Counted from the first letter of the stretch, positions 13,574 to 22,570 are shown. The stretch: DNA of 49,451 nucleotides from Gp7-AA10 sp035636095 (GCA_035636095.1 DASPZU010000072.1:1-49451); one strand, 5' to 3'. Notes: generated from the sequence alone by a model not told the origin. Numbers and translations are program-made.

Positions 13574-15726
13574 CCGAGATTCTCAACCTCAGCCGCCGCG
13601 ACTTTCTGAAAACCGGGGCCGCCGCCGGCGGCGGTCTTGTCCTCGGTCTCTATCTTCCGTTGGGAAATCGGATCGCAAACGCGCAACAGAAAACGTTTGC
13701 GCCTAACGCATTCATCCGGATCGGCACCGACGACTGGGTGACCGTGATCGTCAACCACTCCGAAATGGGACAAGGCGTTTACACCGCTCTTCCAATGCTG
13801 GTGTCCGAAGAGCTGGACGCCGACTGGAGCAAGGTTCGCGTGGAGTCCGCGCCCGTCGACGCGGCGTACAACCACACCGCCTTCGGAATACAGATGACTG
13901 GCGGCAGCACCAGCACATGGTCCGAGTACGATCGCTTGCGGAAGGCCGGCGCCACGGCCCGCGCGATGCTGGTGGCCGCAGCGGCCTCGACGTGGAATGT
14001 CGATCCGGCCAGCCTGCGCACTCAAAACGGGTACGTGATTCACACTCCGACCAAACGACGTTTGTCATACGGCCAGTTGGCCGAGAAAGCGTCGACGATG
14101 ACGCCGCCGCAGAACGTCACACTGAAAGATCCGAAAGATTTCAAACTGATCGGCAGACCGACCAGGCGCCTCGACACGCCGGAGAAGATCAACGGCAAAG
14201 GCATGTTCGGTCTCGATGTCACCGTTCCGAACATGCTGGTCGCCGTGGTCGCACGGCCGCCCGTCTTTGGCGGCAAAGTGCAAAGCTTCAAGGCCGAGAA
14301 ATCGAAAGCCGTCGCCGGCGTGCGCGACGTCGTGCAGATCGACCGAGGGGTGGCGGTGGTGGCGGAGGGGTTTTGGCCGGCAAAACTCGGACGCGAAGCG
14401 CTCGAGATCGTGTGGGACGAAGGTTCTCTGGCGGCACTCGATAGCAACACGCAGCGCGAGCAGTACGCCGCGCTCGCAAAGGAATCCGGCGTGGTAGCGA
14501 AAAAGGAAGGCGATGCAGCGGCAGCGATGAATCACGCCACCAGGAAGCTGGAAGCGGTGTACGAGGTTCCTTACCTCGCGCACGCGCCGATGGAGCCCCT
14601 CAATTGTGTCGCCGACGTCCGCGCCGACGGCTGTGATGTCTGGACGGGCACACAGTTTCAAACGATGGAGCAGTTGACCGCGGCGCAGGCTGCCGGGCTG
14701 AAACCGCAACAGGTCAAGATCCACACCATGCTGTTAGGCGGCGGTTTCGGACGCCGCGCCGTTCCCGATTGCCACTTCGTGCAGGAAGCGGTGCAAGTTT
14801 CGAAAGCGGTCAAGGCACCGGTCAAAGTCATTTGGACGCGCGAGGACGACATTCGCGGCGGCTACTATCGCCCCGCGGCCTACCACGCCATCAGCGCGGC
14901 CCTAGGAGCCGACGGCAAGCCGGTGGCGTGGCAGCATCGGATTGTTTCTCAGTCCTTCATTGCCGGAACACCGTTCGAGTCTTTCATCATCAAGAACGGA
15001 GTCGATGAGACGGCGGTGGAAGGTGCCTCTGATCTTCCCTATGACGTGCCCAATGTGCAGGTGGAGTGGAAACAAGTTCCCGACGGCGTGCCGACATTGT
15101 GGTGGCGATCGGTCGGCCATTCGCACACTGCCTTCGTGGTCGAAAGTTTTCTCGATGAATTAGCGCATGCCGCGGGCGTGGATCCTTACCAGTACCGCCG
15201 TTCGCTGCTCGGCAAAAACACGCGGCATCTGGGCGCTCTCAATCTCGCTGCAGAAAAAGCTGGATGGGGAAAAGCCTTGCCGCACGGGCGATTTCGCGGC
15301 ATCGCGGTGCACGATTCGTTCGGCAGCTACATCGCGCACGTCGCGGAAGTTTCCGTCTCCAGGAAAGGCGAGGTCAAAGTTCATCGCGTCGTTTGCGCCA
15401 TCGACTGCGGGCCGACCGTGAACCCTGAAACGATCCGGGCGCAGATGGAAGGCGCAGTGGTGTTCGGTCTGACAGCCGCCCTTTACGGCCAGATCACGTT
15501 TGAGAAAGGGCGCGTGCAACAGCGCAACTTCCACGACTATCCGATGCTCCGAATGAACGAGATGCCGGTGGTGGAAGTGCACATCGTTCCCAGCAACGAC
15601 AAGATGGGCGGCGTCGGGGAGCCCGGCGTGCCGCCGGTGGCTCCCGCGGTCTGCAACGCGATTTTCGCCGCCACAGGAAAGCGGATACGGCGCTTGCCCA
15701 TTCGCGCTGATGATCTGAAAGCGTAG
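13570..15726 (+). CDS. iorB: Molybdopterin-binding subunit, isoquinoline 1-oxidoreductase-like
   Basis: A 718-residue catalytic subunit of the aldehyde oxidase/xanthine dehydrogenase superfamily, IorB branch. A twin-arginine signal (LSRRDFLKTG, Arg9-Arg10) predicts export of the folded enzyme to the periplasm, typical for this branch. Cofactor-binding segments are visible: HSEMGQGVYTALPMLVSEEL, MLLGGGFGRRAVPD and the catalytic glutamate loop GGVGEPGVPP (Glu684). The gene lies between the (2Fe-2S) subunit (4-bp overlap) and a small cytochrome c, a typical three-gene operon. The enzyme hydroxylates a substrate with water and passes electrons to the respiratory chain. Substrate specificity is unknown. 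Confidence 0.9.
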   Translation: MTEILNLSRRDFLKTGAAAGGGLVLGLYLPLGNRIANAQQKTFAPNAFIRIGTDDWVTVIVNHSEMGQGVYTALPMLVSEELDADWSKVRVESAPVDAAYNHTAFGIQMTGGSTSTWSEYDRLRKAGATARAMLVAAAASTWNVDPASLRTQNGYVIHTPTKRRLSYGQLAEKASTMTPPQNVTLKDPKDFKLIGRPTRRLDTPEKINGKGMFGLDVTVPNMLVAVVARPPVFGGKVQSFKAEKSKAVAGVRDVVQIDRGVAVVAEGFWPAKLGREALEIVWDEGSLAALDSNTQREQYAALAKESGVVAKKEGDAAAAMNHATRKLEAVYEVPYLAHAPMEPLNCVADVRADGCDVWTGTQFQTMEQLTAAQAAGLKPQQVKIHTMLLGGGFGRRAVPDCHFVQEAVQVSKAVKAPVKVIWTREDDIRGGYYRPAAYHAISAALGADGKPVAWQHRIVSQSFIAGTPFESFIIKNGVDETAVEGASDLPYDVPNVQVEWKQVPDGVPTLWWRSVGHSHTAFVVESFLDELAHAAGVDPYQYRRSLLGKNTRHLGALNLAAEKAGWGKALPHGRFRGIAVHDSFGSYIAHVAEVSVSRKGEVKVHRVVCAIDCGPTVNPETIRAQMEGAVVFGLTAALYGQITFEKGRVQQRNFHDYPMLRMNEMPVVEVHIVPSNDKMGGVGEPGVPPVAPAVCNAIFAATGKRIRRLPIRADDLKA

Positions 15727-15738
15727 AGGAGGTTTGTC

Positions 15739-16278
15739 ATGGAGTGGATTTCGCTCGTCGCCTCTCTGCTCTTTTCAACGACTCAGCGCGATGATGCCGC
15801 CGCACGCGAGGCATTCCGATCTGCATATACGGTATTGATGCATCCCCGCTGTATGAATTGTCATCCGGCCGGCGAGGCACCCCTTCAGGGCGACGACAGT
15901 CACGTCCACATTCAAAACGTCAAGCGAGGCGCCACCGGACACGGCAAGTACGGCATGAAGTGCAACACATGCCATCAGGACACCAATCTCCCCGGCGCAA
16001 ACATGCCGCCTGGAGTCCACGATTGGCATATGCCGCTGCCGACGACGAAGCTGGTCTTCGAAGGGAAATCAGCCGGAGAGCTGTGCCGGCAAATGAAAGA
16101 TCCGACCCGCAACGGCGGAAAGAGTCTTCGCGGCGTCATCGATCACCTCGAGACTCCGCTGGTGAAGTGGGGCTGGGCGCCCGGTGACGGGCGCAGCACG
16201 CCGCCCATGAGTTACGCCGACTTTACCCAGAAGATGCACGAGTGGGTTGATCACGGCGGCGCCTGCCCGGACAGATAG
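15739..16278 (+). CDS. Diheme c-type cytochrome subunit of the IorAB-like enzyme
   Basis: A 179-residue protein with a short N-terminal hydrophobic segment and two heme c sites, CMNCH (Cys38-His42) and CNTCH (Cys75-His79). It also has several His and Met residues that could be distal ligands (HDWHMPLP). AGGAGG lies 7 bases before the ATG. It is the third gene of the operon and probably accepts electrons from the Fe-S subunit in the periplasm. Proteins of this type are often labelled isoquinoline 1-oxidoreductase subunit. The electron acceptor beyond it is not encoded here. Confidence 0.8.
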   Translation: MEWISLVASLLFSTTQRDDAAAREAFRSAYTVLMHPRCMNCHPAGEAPLQGDDSHVHIQNVKRGATGHGKYGMKCNTCHQDTNLPGANMPPGVHDWHMPLPTTKLVFEGKSAGELCRQMKDPTRNGGKSLRGVIDHLETPLVKWGWAPGDGRSTPPMSYADFTQKMHEWVDHGGACPDR

Positions 16279-16326
16279 ACCGACCCTCTCCAACTCCCCA
16301 CTCCCTCGCTGCCCCACCAAAAAGAC

Positions 16327-16367
16327 TTGCACTTTGGCTGATGTGGTGTTATACTTAACTACAACAC
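16327..16367 (+). promoter_or_regulatory. Promoter and GntR/YtrA-type operator
   Basis: A strong promoter, TTGCAC (16,327-16,332), 17 bp, TATACT (16,350-16,355). The inverted repeat GTGTTATA, six bases, TACAACAC (16,346-16,367) covers the -10 box. The GTGT...ACAC ends fit operators of the YtrA branch of GntR regulators, and such a gene starts 36 bp on, suggesting autorepression of the whole ABC/AAR-ADO operon. Confidence 0.7.
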
Positions 16368-16402
16368 TAGATCTCCTTGGGTGGGATCACGGGAAACAGA
16401 GG

Positions 16403-16789
16403 ATGGACAGCGAGTGGAACGAAAGTCAGCCGATTTACCGCCAGCTTCGAGACCGTGTCGTGGCAATGATCCTCGACGGCGTCCTCAAGGAAGGCGATCC
16501 GCTGCCCTCCGTGCGCAATGTCGCGACCGAATACCGGGTCAATCCGATCACCGTTTTGAAGGGGTACCAACAATTGGTCGACGAGGGGCTTGTCGAGTCG
16601 AAGCGAGGCCTGGGCATGTTCGTCAAACCCGGCGCGCACGATTTGTTGCTGCAGGGCGAACGGCAGAAGTTCCTCACCGAGGAGTGGCCCAGGGTCTACG
16701 CAACCATTCAGCGGCTGGGATTGAAAGCGAAAGAACTGCTGAAACCCGGCTCAAAACGCGGGTCGGAAGCTCGAGAGGAGGGACGCTGA
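16403..16789 (+). CDS. GntR-family transcriptional regulator, YtrA subfamily
   Basis: A 128-residue regulator: an N-terminal winged helix (QPIYRQLRDRVVAMILDGVL, then GDPLPSVRNVATEYRVNPIT and GLVESKRGLGMFV) with only a short helical C-terminal tail, the layout of YtrA regulators that control linked ABC transporters. These usually respond to cell-envelope stress or antimicrobials. An ABC ATPase gene follows after 4 bp. The ATG at 16,403 is chosen because the conserved domain starts there. An operator with matching symmetry covers its own promoter (16,346-16,367). Confidence 0.88.
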   Translation: MDSEWNESQPIYRQLRDRVVAMILDGVLKEGDPLPSVRNVATEYRVNPITVLKGYQQLVDEGLVESKRGLGMFVKPGAHDLLLQGERQKFLTEEWPRVYATIQRLGLKAKELLKPGSKRGSEAREEGR

Positions 16790-16793
16790 AGCC

Positions 16794-17660
16794 ATGGCAT
16801 GCATAGAAGCGCGCGGCCTCCGAAAAGCCTTCGGCGCAACCATCGCGCTGGACGGCGTCGATTTGCGCGTCGAAGAGGGCCGCATCCTCGGACTCATCGG
16901 TCCCAACGGCGCAGGCAAGACCACCGCCCTCAATGCCATCCTCGGCCTCACTCCATATCAGGGAGAGTTGAGGGTACTGGGACGCGACCCGTGGACCGAG
17001 CGCGATCAGCTCATGCGCGATGTCTCGTTCATTGCCGATGTGGCGGTGCTGCCGCGCTGGATCCGGGTTTCGCAGGTGTTCGACTACGTCGCGGGCGTGC
17101 ATCCGCGATTTGACCGTGCCAAGGCGGAAGGTTTTCTTGCCAGGACCACCATCAAGCGCGGCAGCAAGGTCAGGGAATTGTCGAAGGGCATGGTGGCCCA
17201 ACTGCACCTGGCTGTGGTCATGGCCATTGACGCGAGATTGCTGGTGCTGGACGAGCCGACGCTCGGGCTGGACATCCTGTACCGCAAAAAGTTCTACGAC
17301 TCGCTGCTGAACGATTACTTCGATCGCAGCCGCACCATCGTGGTGACCACCCATCAGGTGGAAGAGATCCAGGACGTCCTCACCGATCTCATGTTCATCG
17401 ACCGCGGCCGCATCGTGCTGGAGTGCAGCATGGAGGAATTCGAGTCGCGCTATCTGGAGGTGATGGTGCGTCCCGAGAACGTCGCGGCAGCGCGGGCGTT
17501 CAAACCGATTCACGAGCGCCAGGTGCTCGGTCGCAGCATCCTGCTCTTCGATCGCGTCGACCGTCAGCAGCTGGCGGCACTCGGCGACGTGCGCACGCCC
17601 AGCATCGCGGACTTGTTCGTTGCCGTGATGGGCAATCAGGCAGAAGGAGCCGGTCGATGA
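16794..17660 (+). CDS. ABC transporter ATP-binding protein
   Basis: A 288-residue ATPase subunit. Walker A is GPNGAGKTT, the signature is LSKGM (a variant of LSGGQ), Walker B is LLVLDEPT, and the switch His lies in VVTTHQVEE. The roughly 70-residue C-terminal extension is typical of drug- or lipid-type ABC-2 exporters. It is the only ATPase in the operon and presumably powers both ABC-2 permeases (18,365 and 21,677), perhaps as a heterodimer. Its stop overlaps the next ATG. Confidence 0.92.
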   Translation: MACIEARGLRKAFGATIALDGVDLRVEEGRILGLIGPNGAGKTTALNAILGLTPYQGELRVLGRDPWTERDQLMRDVSFIADVAVLPRWIRVSQVFDYVAGVHPRFDRAKAEGFLARTTIKRGSKVRELSKGMVAQLHLAVVMAIDARLLVLDEPTLGLDILYRKKFYDSLLNDYFDRSRTIVVTTHQVEEIQDVLTDLMFIDRGRIVLECSMEEFESRYLEVMVRPENVAAARAFKPIHERQVLGRSILLFDRVDRQQLAALGDVRTPSIADLFVAVMGNQAEGAGR

Positions 17661-18364
17661 ATCCTCTTTTGATGGTTCATATCTGCGGCGCCATCGTGGG
17701 ATTGCTGTCGGGTTTCATGGCCATGCTTTTCCGCAAGGGGTCCGGCCTGCATCGCGCCGCTGGAATCGTATTCGTCATCTCGATGCTGAGCATGTCCGCG
17801 GCTGGTGCGTACATGGCGGCATTCATGAAACCCAACAAAGGCAATGTGATGGGCGGCGTTCTGACTTTCTATCTGGTTGCAACGGGATGGATGGCCGGCA
17901 GGCGCAGAGATCAGAAAGTCGGCATGTTCGATTTGTGCGCGCTGCTCGTTGCATTGTCGATCGGAGCTGCCGCTCAAACATGGGGCTTCCAAGCGGCGAT
18001 TAGCCCGACTGGTTTGAAAGATGGATATCCCCCTTTCTTGTACTTCATCTTTGGTTCGATCGCCCTGCAGTTCGCCGGCTCTGACATTCGCACGCTCGTG
18101 CGCGGCAGTGTTACCGGTGCGCAGCGCATCGCGCGGCATCTGTGGCGAATGTGCCTGGCGCTGTTGTTCGCCGCACTCTCCTTCTACCCCAGCCGGGCAC
18201 ACCTCTTCCCAAGGTGGTTAAACGAAACAAACCTTCTTTATGTGCCGCATGTGCTCCTCGTTGGAGCGATGTTTTTCTGGCTGTATCGCGTGTCCGTTCG
18301 CAAACGCGTACAGCAAGAGAAACGGATTGTGGCAACTGATGCGAGCCTCAGGAGAGCCGCCTAG
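17657..18364 (+). CDS. DUF2306-like multi-pass membrane protein
   Basis: A 235-residue integral membrane protein with about seven helices. The first segment has MVHICGAIVGLLSGFMAML and a conserved GSGLHRAAGIVFVISM, the His-containing pattern of the DUF2306-like group. Function unknown. It overlaps the ATPase gene (ATGA) and abuts the first permease gene, so it is made with the transporter. The conserved histidines in helices might bind heme or another cofactor; that is speculation. Confidence 0.7.
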   Translation: MNPLLMVHICGAIVGLLSGFMAMLFRKGSGLHRAAGIVFVISMLSMSAAGAYMAAFMKPNKGNVMGGVLTFYLVATGWMAGRRRDQKVGMFDLCALLVALSIGAAAQTWGFQAAISPTGLKDGYPPFLYFIFGSIALQFAGSDIRTLVRGSVTGAQRIARHLWRMCLALLFAALSFYPSRAHLFPRWLNETNLLYVPHVLLVGAMFFWLYRVSVRKRVQQEKRIVATDASLRRAA

Positions 18365-19252
18365 ATGAACGCCGTTCCCGAGATTCCTGCGATGTCGGCG
18401 ACGCGGCCCATGTACTGGTCGGTGCGGCGTGAATTGTGGGAGAACCGTTCGCTCTATATCGCGCCGCTGGCCGTCGTGGCATTCGTGTTGTTCGGCTTCC
18501 TGATCAGCACGATCGGTATGCCGCACCGCAGGCAAGCGACGCTGATGCTCGACCCGGCGAAGCAGCGCGCCGCGATCGGGATGCCGTACGACGTCGCGGC
18601 CACGATGCTGATCCTGACTGCGCTGATCGTGGGCGCGTTCTACTGTCTGGACGCGCTGCACGGCGAACGCCGCGACCGCACCATCCTGTTCTGGAAGTCC
18701 ATGCCGGTTTCCGATCGCACCACCGTGCTGTCGAAGGCCAGCGTTCCGCTGGTGGTCCTGCCGGTGATCACCTTCGCGATCATCGTTACAGCGCAGTTCA
18801 TCATGCTGCTGTGGAGCAGCGTCGTCCTGCTGCCGAGCGGTCTTGCCGCAACGACGTGGATGCGGTTCAACTGGTTGCAGCACTCGCTGATGCTGCTCTA
18901 CGGCCTGATCGTGCTTGCGCTCTGGCATGCTCCAGTCTACGGCTGGCTGCTGCTGGTCTCGGCCTGGGCGCGGCGCGCCACATTTCTCTGGGCCGTATTA
19001 CCGCCGTTCGCAATCGGTGTCCTCGAGAAGATTGCGTTCAATAGCTCGCTGTTCGCTTTCGCGCTGCAGTACCGCTTGATGGGCGGTCTCGAGGAGGCAT
19101 TCGCCTTCAAAGCCCACGGCAGGATCGATTCCCTGACACAACTCACTCCTCTGAAGTTCTTGAGTACGCCGAATCTCTGGACCGGATTGGGATTCGCCGC
19201 GCTATTTCTGGCCGGAGCGGTGCGACTGCGCCGCAATCGGGAACCAATCTAA
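18365..19252 (+). CDS. ABC-2 type permease (paralogue 1)
   Basis: A 295-residue membrane protein with about six helices, the permease partner of the ATPase at 16,794. It starts directly after the previous stop. Shared landmarks with the second permease (21,677) are YWSVRRELWENRS, FYCLDALHGERRDRTILFWK, VSDRTTVLSKAS and a C-terminal RLRRNREPI. The family resembles permeases of YtrA-regulated exporters. The transported substrate is unknown, although the next two genes make hydrocarbon-pathway enzymes. Confidence 0.85.
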   Translation: MNAVPEIPAMSATRPMYWSVRRELWENRSLYIAPLAVVAFVLFGFLISTIGMPHRRQATLMLDPAKQRAAIGMPYDVAATMLILTALIVGAFYCLDALHGERRDRTILFWKSMPVSDRTTVLSKASVPLVVLPVITFAIIVTAQFIMLLWSSVVLLPSGLAATTWMRFNWLQHSLMLLYGLIVLALWHAPVYGWLLLVSAWARRATFLWAVLPPFAIGVLEKIAFNSSLFAFALQYRLMGGLEEAFAFKAHGRIDSLTQLTPLKFLSTPNLWTGLGFAALFLAGAVRLRRNREPI

Positions 19253-19273
19253 TCGCAATGTTTAGGAGGACCC

Positions 19274-20026
19274 ATGGAGCCCGTGGTTGATCTTGACCCT
19301 TCATCGATGGAATGCACTTCCCTCAGCGCTCCGATTTGGCAGGACGTTCTGGCGCAGGCGATGACCGGCGAACTGCTCGCGGCCATGAACTACGCCTCTC
19401 TGTCGGAGATCTGTGACGATCCCGCAGAAGTCGCCGATGCATTGGAACACGCGCAAAACGAACGAGGGCATGCCGCTGCCTTCGCTGCCGAGGGCCGCAA
19501 GATTGGAGTGCACGTCGCCAATAACGTAGAAGCAAAGCATTGGAAGCGGCTCCGCGGCGCATTCCTGCGCTGCGTCGCAGCGCGCGACTTTGTCGGCTGC
19601 GTGATCGTTCAGGAGATCATGCTGGAATCCTTCGCCGTCGCAAGCTACTCCCGCGTCGGGAAGGTGGCGCCGGGGAGTCTGGGCGAAACCTTTGCCCGCA
19701 TCGCCTCAGAGGAAGAAGAGCACCTCGGTCACGCCATAGCGATCCTCAAAACGGAGCGAGCCCGGGACGCGCAGCGCTTCGACGACAAGATGTACAGGCT
19801 GCATCTGGATGTAATGACCACCCTCGCGCAAATGCTGGCGAAGGACTGCAAGGACGGACATTGCGAAGTGTGCCACGCCAGCTGCGTGAAGCCATCACTG
19901 TTTGAGGTCAGTTTGTCCGCAGTGCAGCTTCGAGGAGCGTCGCTGCAACAGTATCTGAAGACGCTCGACACGCTGGGGATCCCCGGTCAAGTCACGCTTA
20001 GATGGGTGACTCAGTTGCCGGTGTAG
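19274..20026 (+). CDS. Aldehyde deformylating oxygenase (fatty aldehyde decarbonylase) homologue
   Basis: A 250-residue ferritin-like diiron protein. In cyanobacteria this enzyme (ADO) turns fatty aldehydes into alkanes plus formate. All six diiron ligands align with the cyanobacterial enzyme at near-constant offset: Glu33, Glu63 and His66 (NERGH), Glu118 (MLESFAVASY), Glu147 and His150 (EEEEHLGH), corresponding to Glu32, Glu60, His63, Glu115, Glu144 and His147. Features not in the cyanobacterial form are a Cys-rich insert (CKDGHCEVCHASC) and a C-terminal extension of about 20 residues. AGGAGG precedes the ATG at 19,274. The acyl-ACP reductase gene follows after 14 bp, as in the cyanobacterial pair. 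The activity is inferred from ligands and partner; the chain length is unknown. Confidence 0.8.
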   Translation: MEPVVDLDPSSMECTSLSAPIWQDVLAQAMTGELLAAMNYASLSEICDDPAEVADALEHAQNERGHAAAFAAEGRKIGVHVANNVEAKHWKRLRGAFLRCVAARDFVGCVIVQEIMLESFAVASYSRVGKVAPGSLGETFARIASEEEEHLGHAIAILKTERARDAQRFDDKMYRLHLDVMTTLAQMLAKDCKDGHCEVCHASCVKPSLFEVSLSAVQLRGASLQQYLKTLDTLGIPGQVTLRWVTQLPV

Positions 20027-20040
20027 CTGGGAGAGACCGG

Positions 20041-21135
20041 ATGATCGAGTTCGATTTCGCTCTGATCGGGCATCAGGACAGTTGGACAGCGGTAGCGGAC
20101 GTCCTCGCTGTCCTGCGCGGACCGGAGCGTACGCCACTGCCGGACGACGAGATCAGGGACATCTTTCCCTGGATTCCGCCCAGAGCACTCTGCTATGTCG
20201 ACGTCGACTCGATTGTCGGCGCCAGGGCGCGGGGCCTCTACATCGACTCCTTCATTCCTCCCGACCGTCTGGAAGCCACCTGGGTCCGCGAGAACCTCGC
20301 GCGCGTCCGAGGGGCGGCAGCCAATGCCATTCATGCGGGAGCGAAGATCGTGAGCCTCGGCGGATTCAGCTCCATTCTGATCGAAGGCGACTTCGAACAG
20401 CTTCCGCCGAGACAGGACACGGTCTTTACAACAGGCAATACCTTGACAGTCGCTTACATCGTTCAGGGCATCAAGAAGATGTGCGCGCTGGAGGGTCGGA
20501 ACATCCGAAGTTCAACGCTGCTCATCGTTGGAGCAACAGGAGATGTGGGTTCCGGCTGCGCCCGTTGTCTCGCACCTCTCGTTAGGCGCGTGCTGCTCTG
20601 CGCACGCAACGTGGAGCGACTACGGAGGCTCGCAACGGAATTGCAAGCCGATGGAGTTCAGGTGGAGGTCGCGACGGATCCCCGGCGATTCTCCGCAGAA
20701 GCCGACGTCGTGATCTGCGCGGCGAGCCTGGCCTCCCCTGCTCTTCTGTTAGGCCGGATCGCGCCTGGCGCAATTGTTTGTGATGCGGGCTACCCCAAGA
20801 ACTTGTCTCCAACGGCGGAGATGCCTGACGCCAAGGTCTTCTTCGGAGGCCTGGGACAGATCACGGGCGGATTGAGGTTCGCGCCGGATTTTCATGGAAT
20901 TCTGAATCGGCATCCGTTCCCCGATGTCGTCCACGGATGTCTGCTCGAAGGCATCGCGCTCGCTCTCGAGGGCCGGTTCGAACCCTTCTCTCAGGGACGA
21001 GGGTCCATCACTCCCGAGCGGGTCGAGGAGATGCAGACAATTGCGGCACGGCATGGAATCTATCTCGCGCCGCTCTACAACGCCGATGGACCAGTGGATT
21101 CGCATCAGGAGACACAAGGATTACCACAGTCATGA
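20041..21135 (+). CDS. Long-chain acyl-[ACP] reductase (AAR) homologue
   Basis: A 364-residue relative of cyanobacterial AAR, which reduces acyl-ACP to a fatty aldehyde with NADPH. Matches through the whole chain: FALIGH at the N-terminus, SLGGFSSI, VFTTGNTLTVAY, the Rossmann motif VGATGDVGSGCARCL, DAGYPKNLS and LEGRFEPFSQGRG. Cys300 (in VVHGCLLEGIALALEG) sits where cyanobacterial AAR has its acyl-accepting cysteine (Cys294 in Synechococcus). The ATG at 20,041 has GGGAG upstream and begins the conserved domain. Order ADO then AAR, within one operon, gives a complete acyl-ACP to alkane route on paper. The last codons overlap the next gene. Confidence 0.82.
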   Translation: MIEFDFALIGHQDSWTAVADVLAVLRGPERTPLPDDEIRDIFPWIPPRALCYVDVDSIVGARARGLYIDSFIPPDRLEATWVRENLARVRGAAANAIHAGAKIVSLGGFSSILIEGDFEQLPPRQDTVFTTGNTLTVAYIVQGIKKMCALEGRNIRSSTLLIVGATGDVGSGCARCLAPLVRRVLLCARNVERLRRLATELQADGVQVEVATDPRRFSAEADVVICAASLASPALLLGRIAPGAIVCDAGYPKNLSPTAEMPDAKVFFGGLGQITGGLRFAPDFHGILNRHPFPDVVHGCLLEGIALALEGRFEPFSQGRGSITPERVEEMQTIAARHGIYLAPLYNADGPVDSHQETQGLPQS

Positions 21136-21680
21136 TGGAACAGATTGCAGACGCGTCGCCGCGTCTCAAGGCCAGGATTGCCGGTGTCTTCTGGCTGCTC
21201 ACCATACTGACGGGAGCATTCGCCGCGTTCTTCAGTCGCAGGCTCGGCGTGTATTTCATCACCGTCAACCTCATCGGAGACGTGTGCTTTGCCGTTGTGA
21301 CGCTGCTTCTCTACGTTATCTTTAACGCCGTAAACAGGAACCTCTCTTTGCTCGCGGCGTTCTTCGGTCTCGCGGGATGCGCCCAAGCGGTACTCAGGCT
21401 CTTTCATCTGGCCTCCACGCATCACCAACTCCTGGTGTTTTTCGGATTCCATTGCCTCCTGCTCGGCTACCTGATTCTCAAGTCAACCTTCCTGCCTCGA
21501 ATTCTGGGCGCCCTGATGGCGATCGCCGGTTTGGGTTGGCTGAGCTTTCTATCACCGCCGCTCGCGAAGGCTTTGTCCCCCTACGTTCTGTTGGCCGGCA
21601 TTATCGGCGAAGGATCGCTGACCCTGTGGCTCGTCATCTTCGGCGTGAACGCTGAGCGGTGGAAGGAGCTGCGGTCATGA
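21132..21680 (+). CDS. DUF4386 membrane protein (short form)
   Basis: A 182-residue membrane protein. It shares its start (SPRLKARIAGVFWLLTILTG) and end (FGFHCLLLGYLILKSTFLPR, LSFLSPPLAKALSPY) with the DUF4386 protein at 22,571. It lacks about 25 residues after the first helix and about 30 in the middle that the full-length copies have. Overlaps both neighbours by ATGA. Function of DUF4386 unknown. The shortened form is either a functional variant or a partly decayed copy; the intact frame argues for the former. Confidence 0.75.
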   Translation: MMEQIADASPRLKARIAGVFWLLTILTGAFAAFFSRRLGVYFITVNLIGDVCFAVVTLLLYVIFNAVNRNLSLLAAFFGLAGCAQAVLRLFHLASTHHQLLVFFGFHCLLLGYLILKSTFLPRILGALMAIAGLGWLSFLSPPLAKALSPYVLLAGIIGEGSLTLWLVIFGVNAERWKELRS

Positions 21681-22546
21681 CGCCTTCACAGCCAATGTCC
21701 TGGTCGGTGCGGCGTGAATTGTGGGAGAGCCGTTCGATCTATATGGCGCCCGTGATCGTAGCTGCCGCCATGCAGTTCGGCTTTCTGATCAGCACGATGA
21801 CTCTGCCGGGCCGCATGCGTGCTTTAGTGGCGCTCGACCCGGCGAAGCAGCGGGCGGCAATCGAGATGCCGTACGACATGACGGCCGGTCTGATCATCCT
21901 GACCGCCTTCATCGTGGGAGCGTTCTACTGCCTTGACGCGCTACATGGCGAACGCCGCGATCGCAACATCATGTTCTGGAAGTCGTTGCCGGTTTCCGAT
22001 CGAACCACCGTGCTCTCGAAGGCCAGCATTCCGCTCGTGGTTCTACCGCTACTCATCTTCGCAATCATCGTTGCCACGCAGCTGATCATGCTGCTCTCGA
22101 GCACGGTGGTGTTGTTGGGGAACGGGCCGAGTGTGGCAACTTTGTGGGCCCGGTTGCCGTTTTTCCAGTTGTGGCTGGCCCTGCTCTACGCTCTGCTGGC
22201 AATTGCGCTCTGGCATGCGCCTATCTATGCGTGGCTGCTGCTGGTCTCAGGCTGGGCGCGGCGCGCGACGTTTCTATGGGCGGTGTTCCCGTTTCTCGCG
22301 ATCGCCGCTTTCGAGAAGGGCGCGTTCAACACGTCGCATCTCGCCTCGTTCCTGCAATACCGTTTGATCGGCTGGTTTACGCAAGCTTTCGTCGTCCAGG
22401 CGCACGGTAGCGTCCCGATCGACCCGCTATCGGCATTGACTCCGGGCAAATTCCTGAGCGCTCCCGGTCTCTGGATCGGGCTGGCATTCGCCGCGGCATT
22501 CCTGGCCGCGGCGGTGCGGATGCGCCGCTATCGGGAACCGATCTGA
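21677..22546 (+). CDS. ABC-2 type permease (paralogue 2)
   Basis: A 289-residue membrane protein, clearly paralogous to the permease at 18,365 along its whole length: MSWSVRRELWESRSIYMAP, FYCLDALHGERRDRNIMFWK, SDRTTVLSKASIPLVVLPLL and a final MRRYREPI. The two genes flank the ADO-AAR-DUF4386 block, so this block may have entered between duplicated permeases. The ATG at 21,677 overlaps the upstream stop. Probably forms a heteromeric exporter with paralogue 1 and the single ATPase (inference). Confidence 0.85.
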   Translation: MTPSQPMSWSVRRELWESRSIYMAPVIVAAAMQFGFLISTMTLPGRMRALVALDPAKQRAAIEMPYDMTAGLIILTAFIVGAFYCLDALHGERRDRNIMFWKSLPVSDRTTVLSKASIPLVVLPLLIFAIIVATQLIMLLSSTVVLLGNGPSVATLWARLPFFQLWLALLYALLAIALWHAPIYAWLLLVSGWARRATFLWAVFPFLAIAAFEKGAFNTSHLASFLQYRLIGWFTQAFVVQAHGSVPIDPLSALTPGKFLSAPGLWIGLAFAAAFLAAAVRMRRYREPI

Positions 22547-22570
22547 TTCGCATGCGCTGAAGGGAAAAAT

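Noticed and set aside
13570..15726. Xanthine dehydrogenase (xdhA)
   Set aside because: The twin-arginine signal, two-subunit layout and partner cytochrome c point to the isoquinoline oxidoreductase-like branch.
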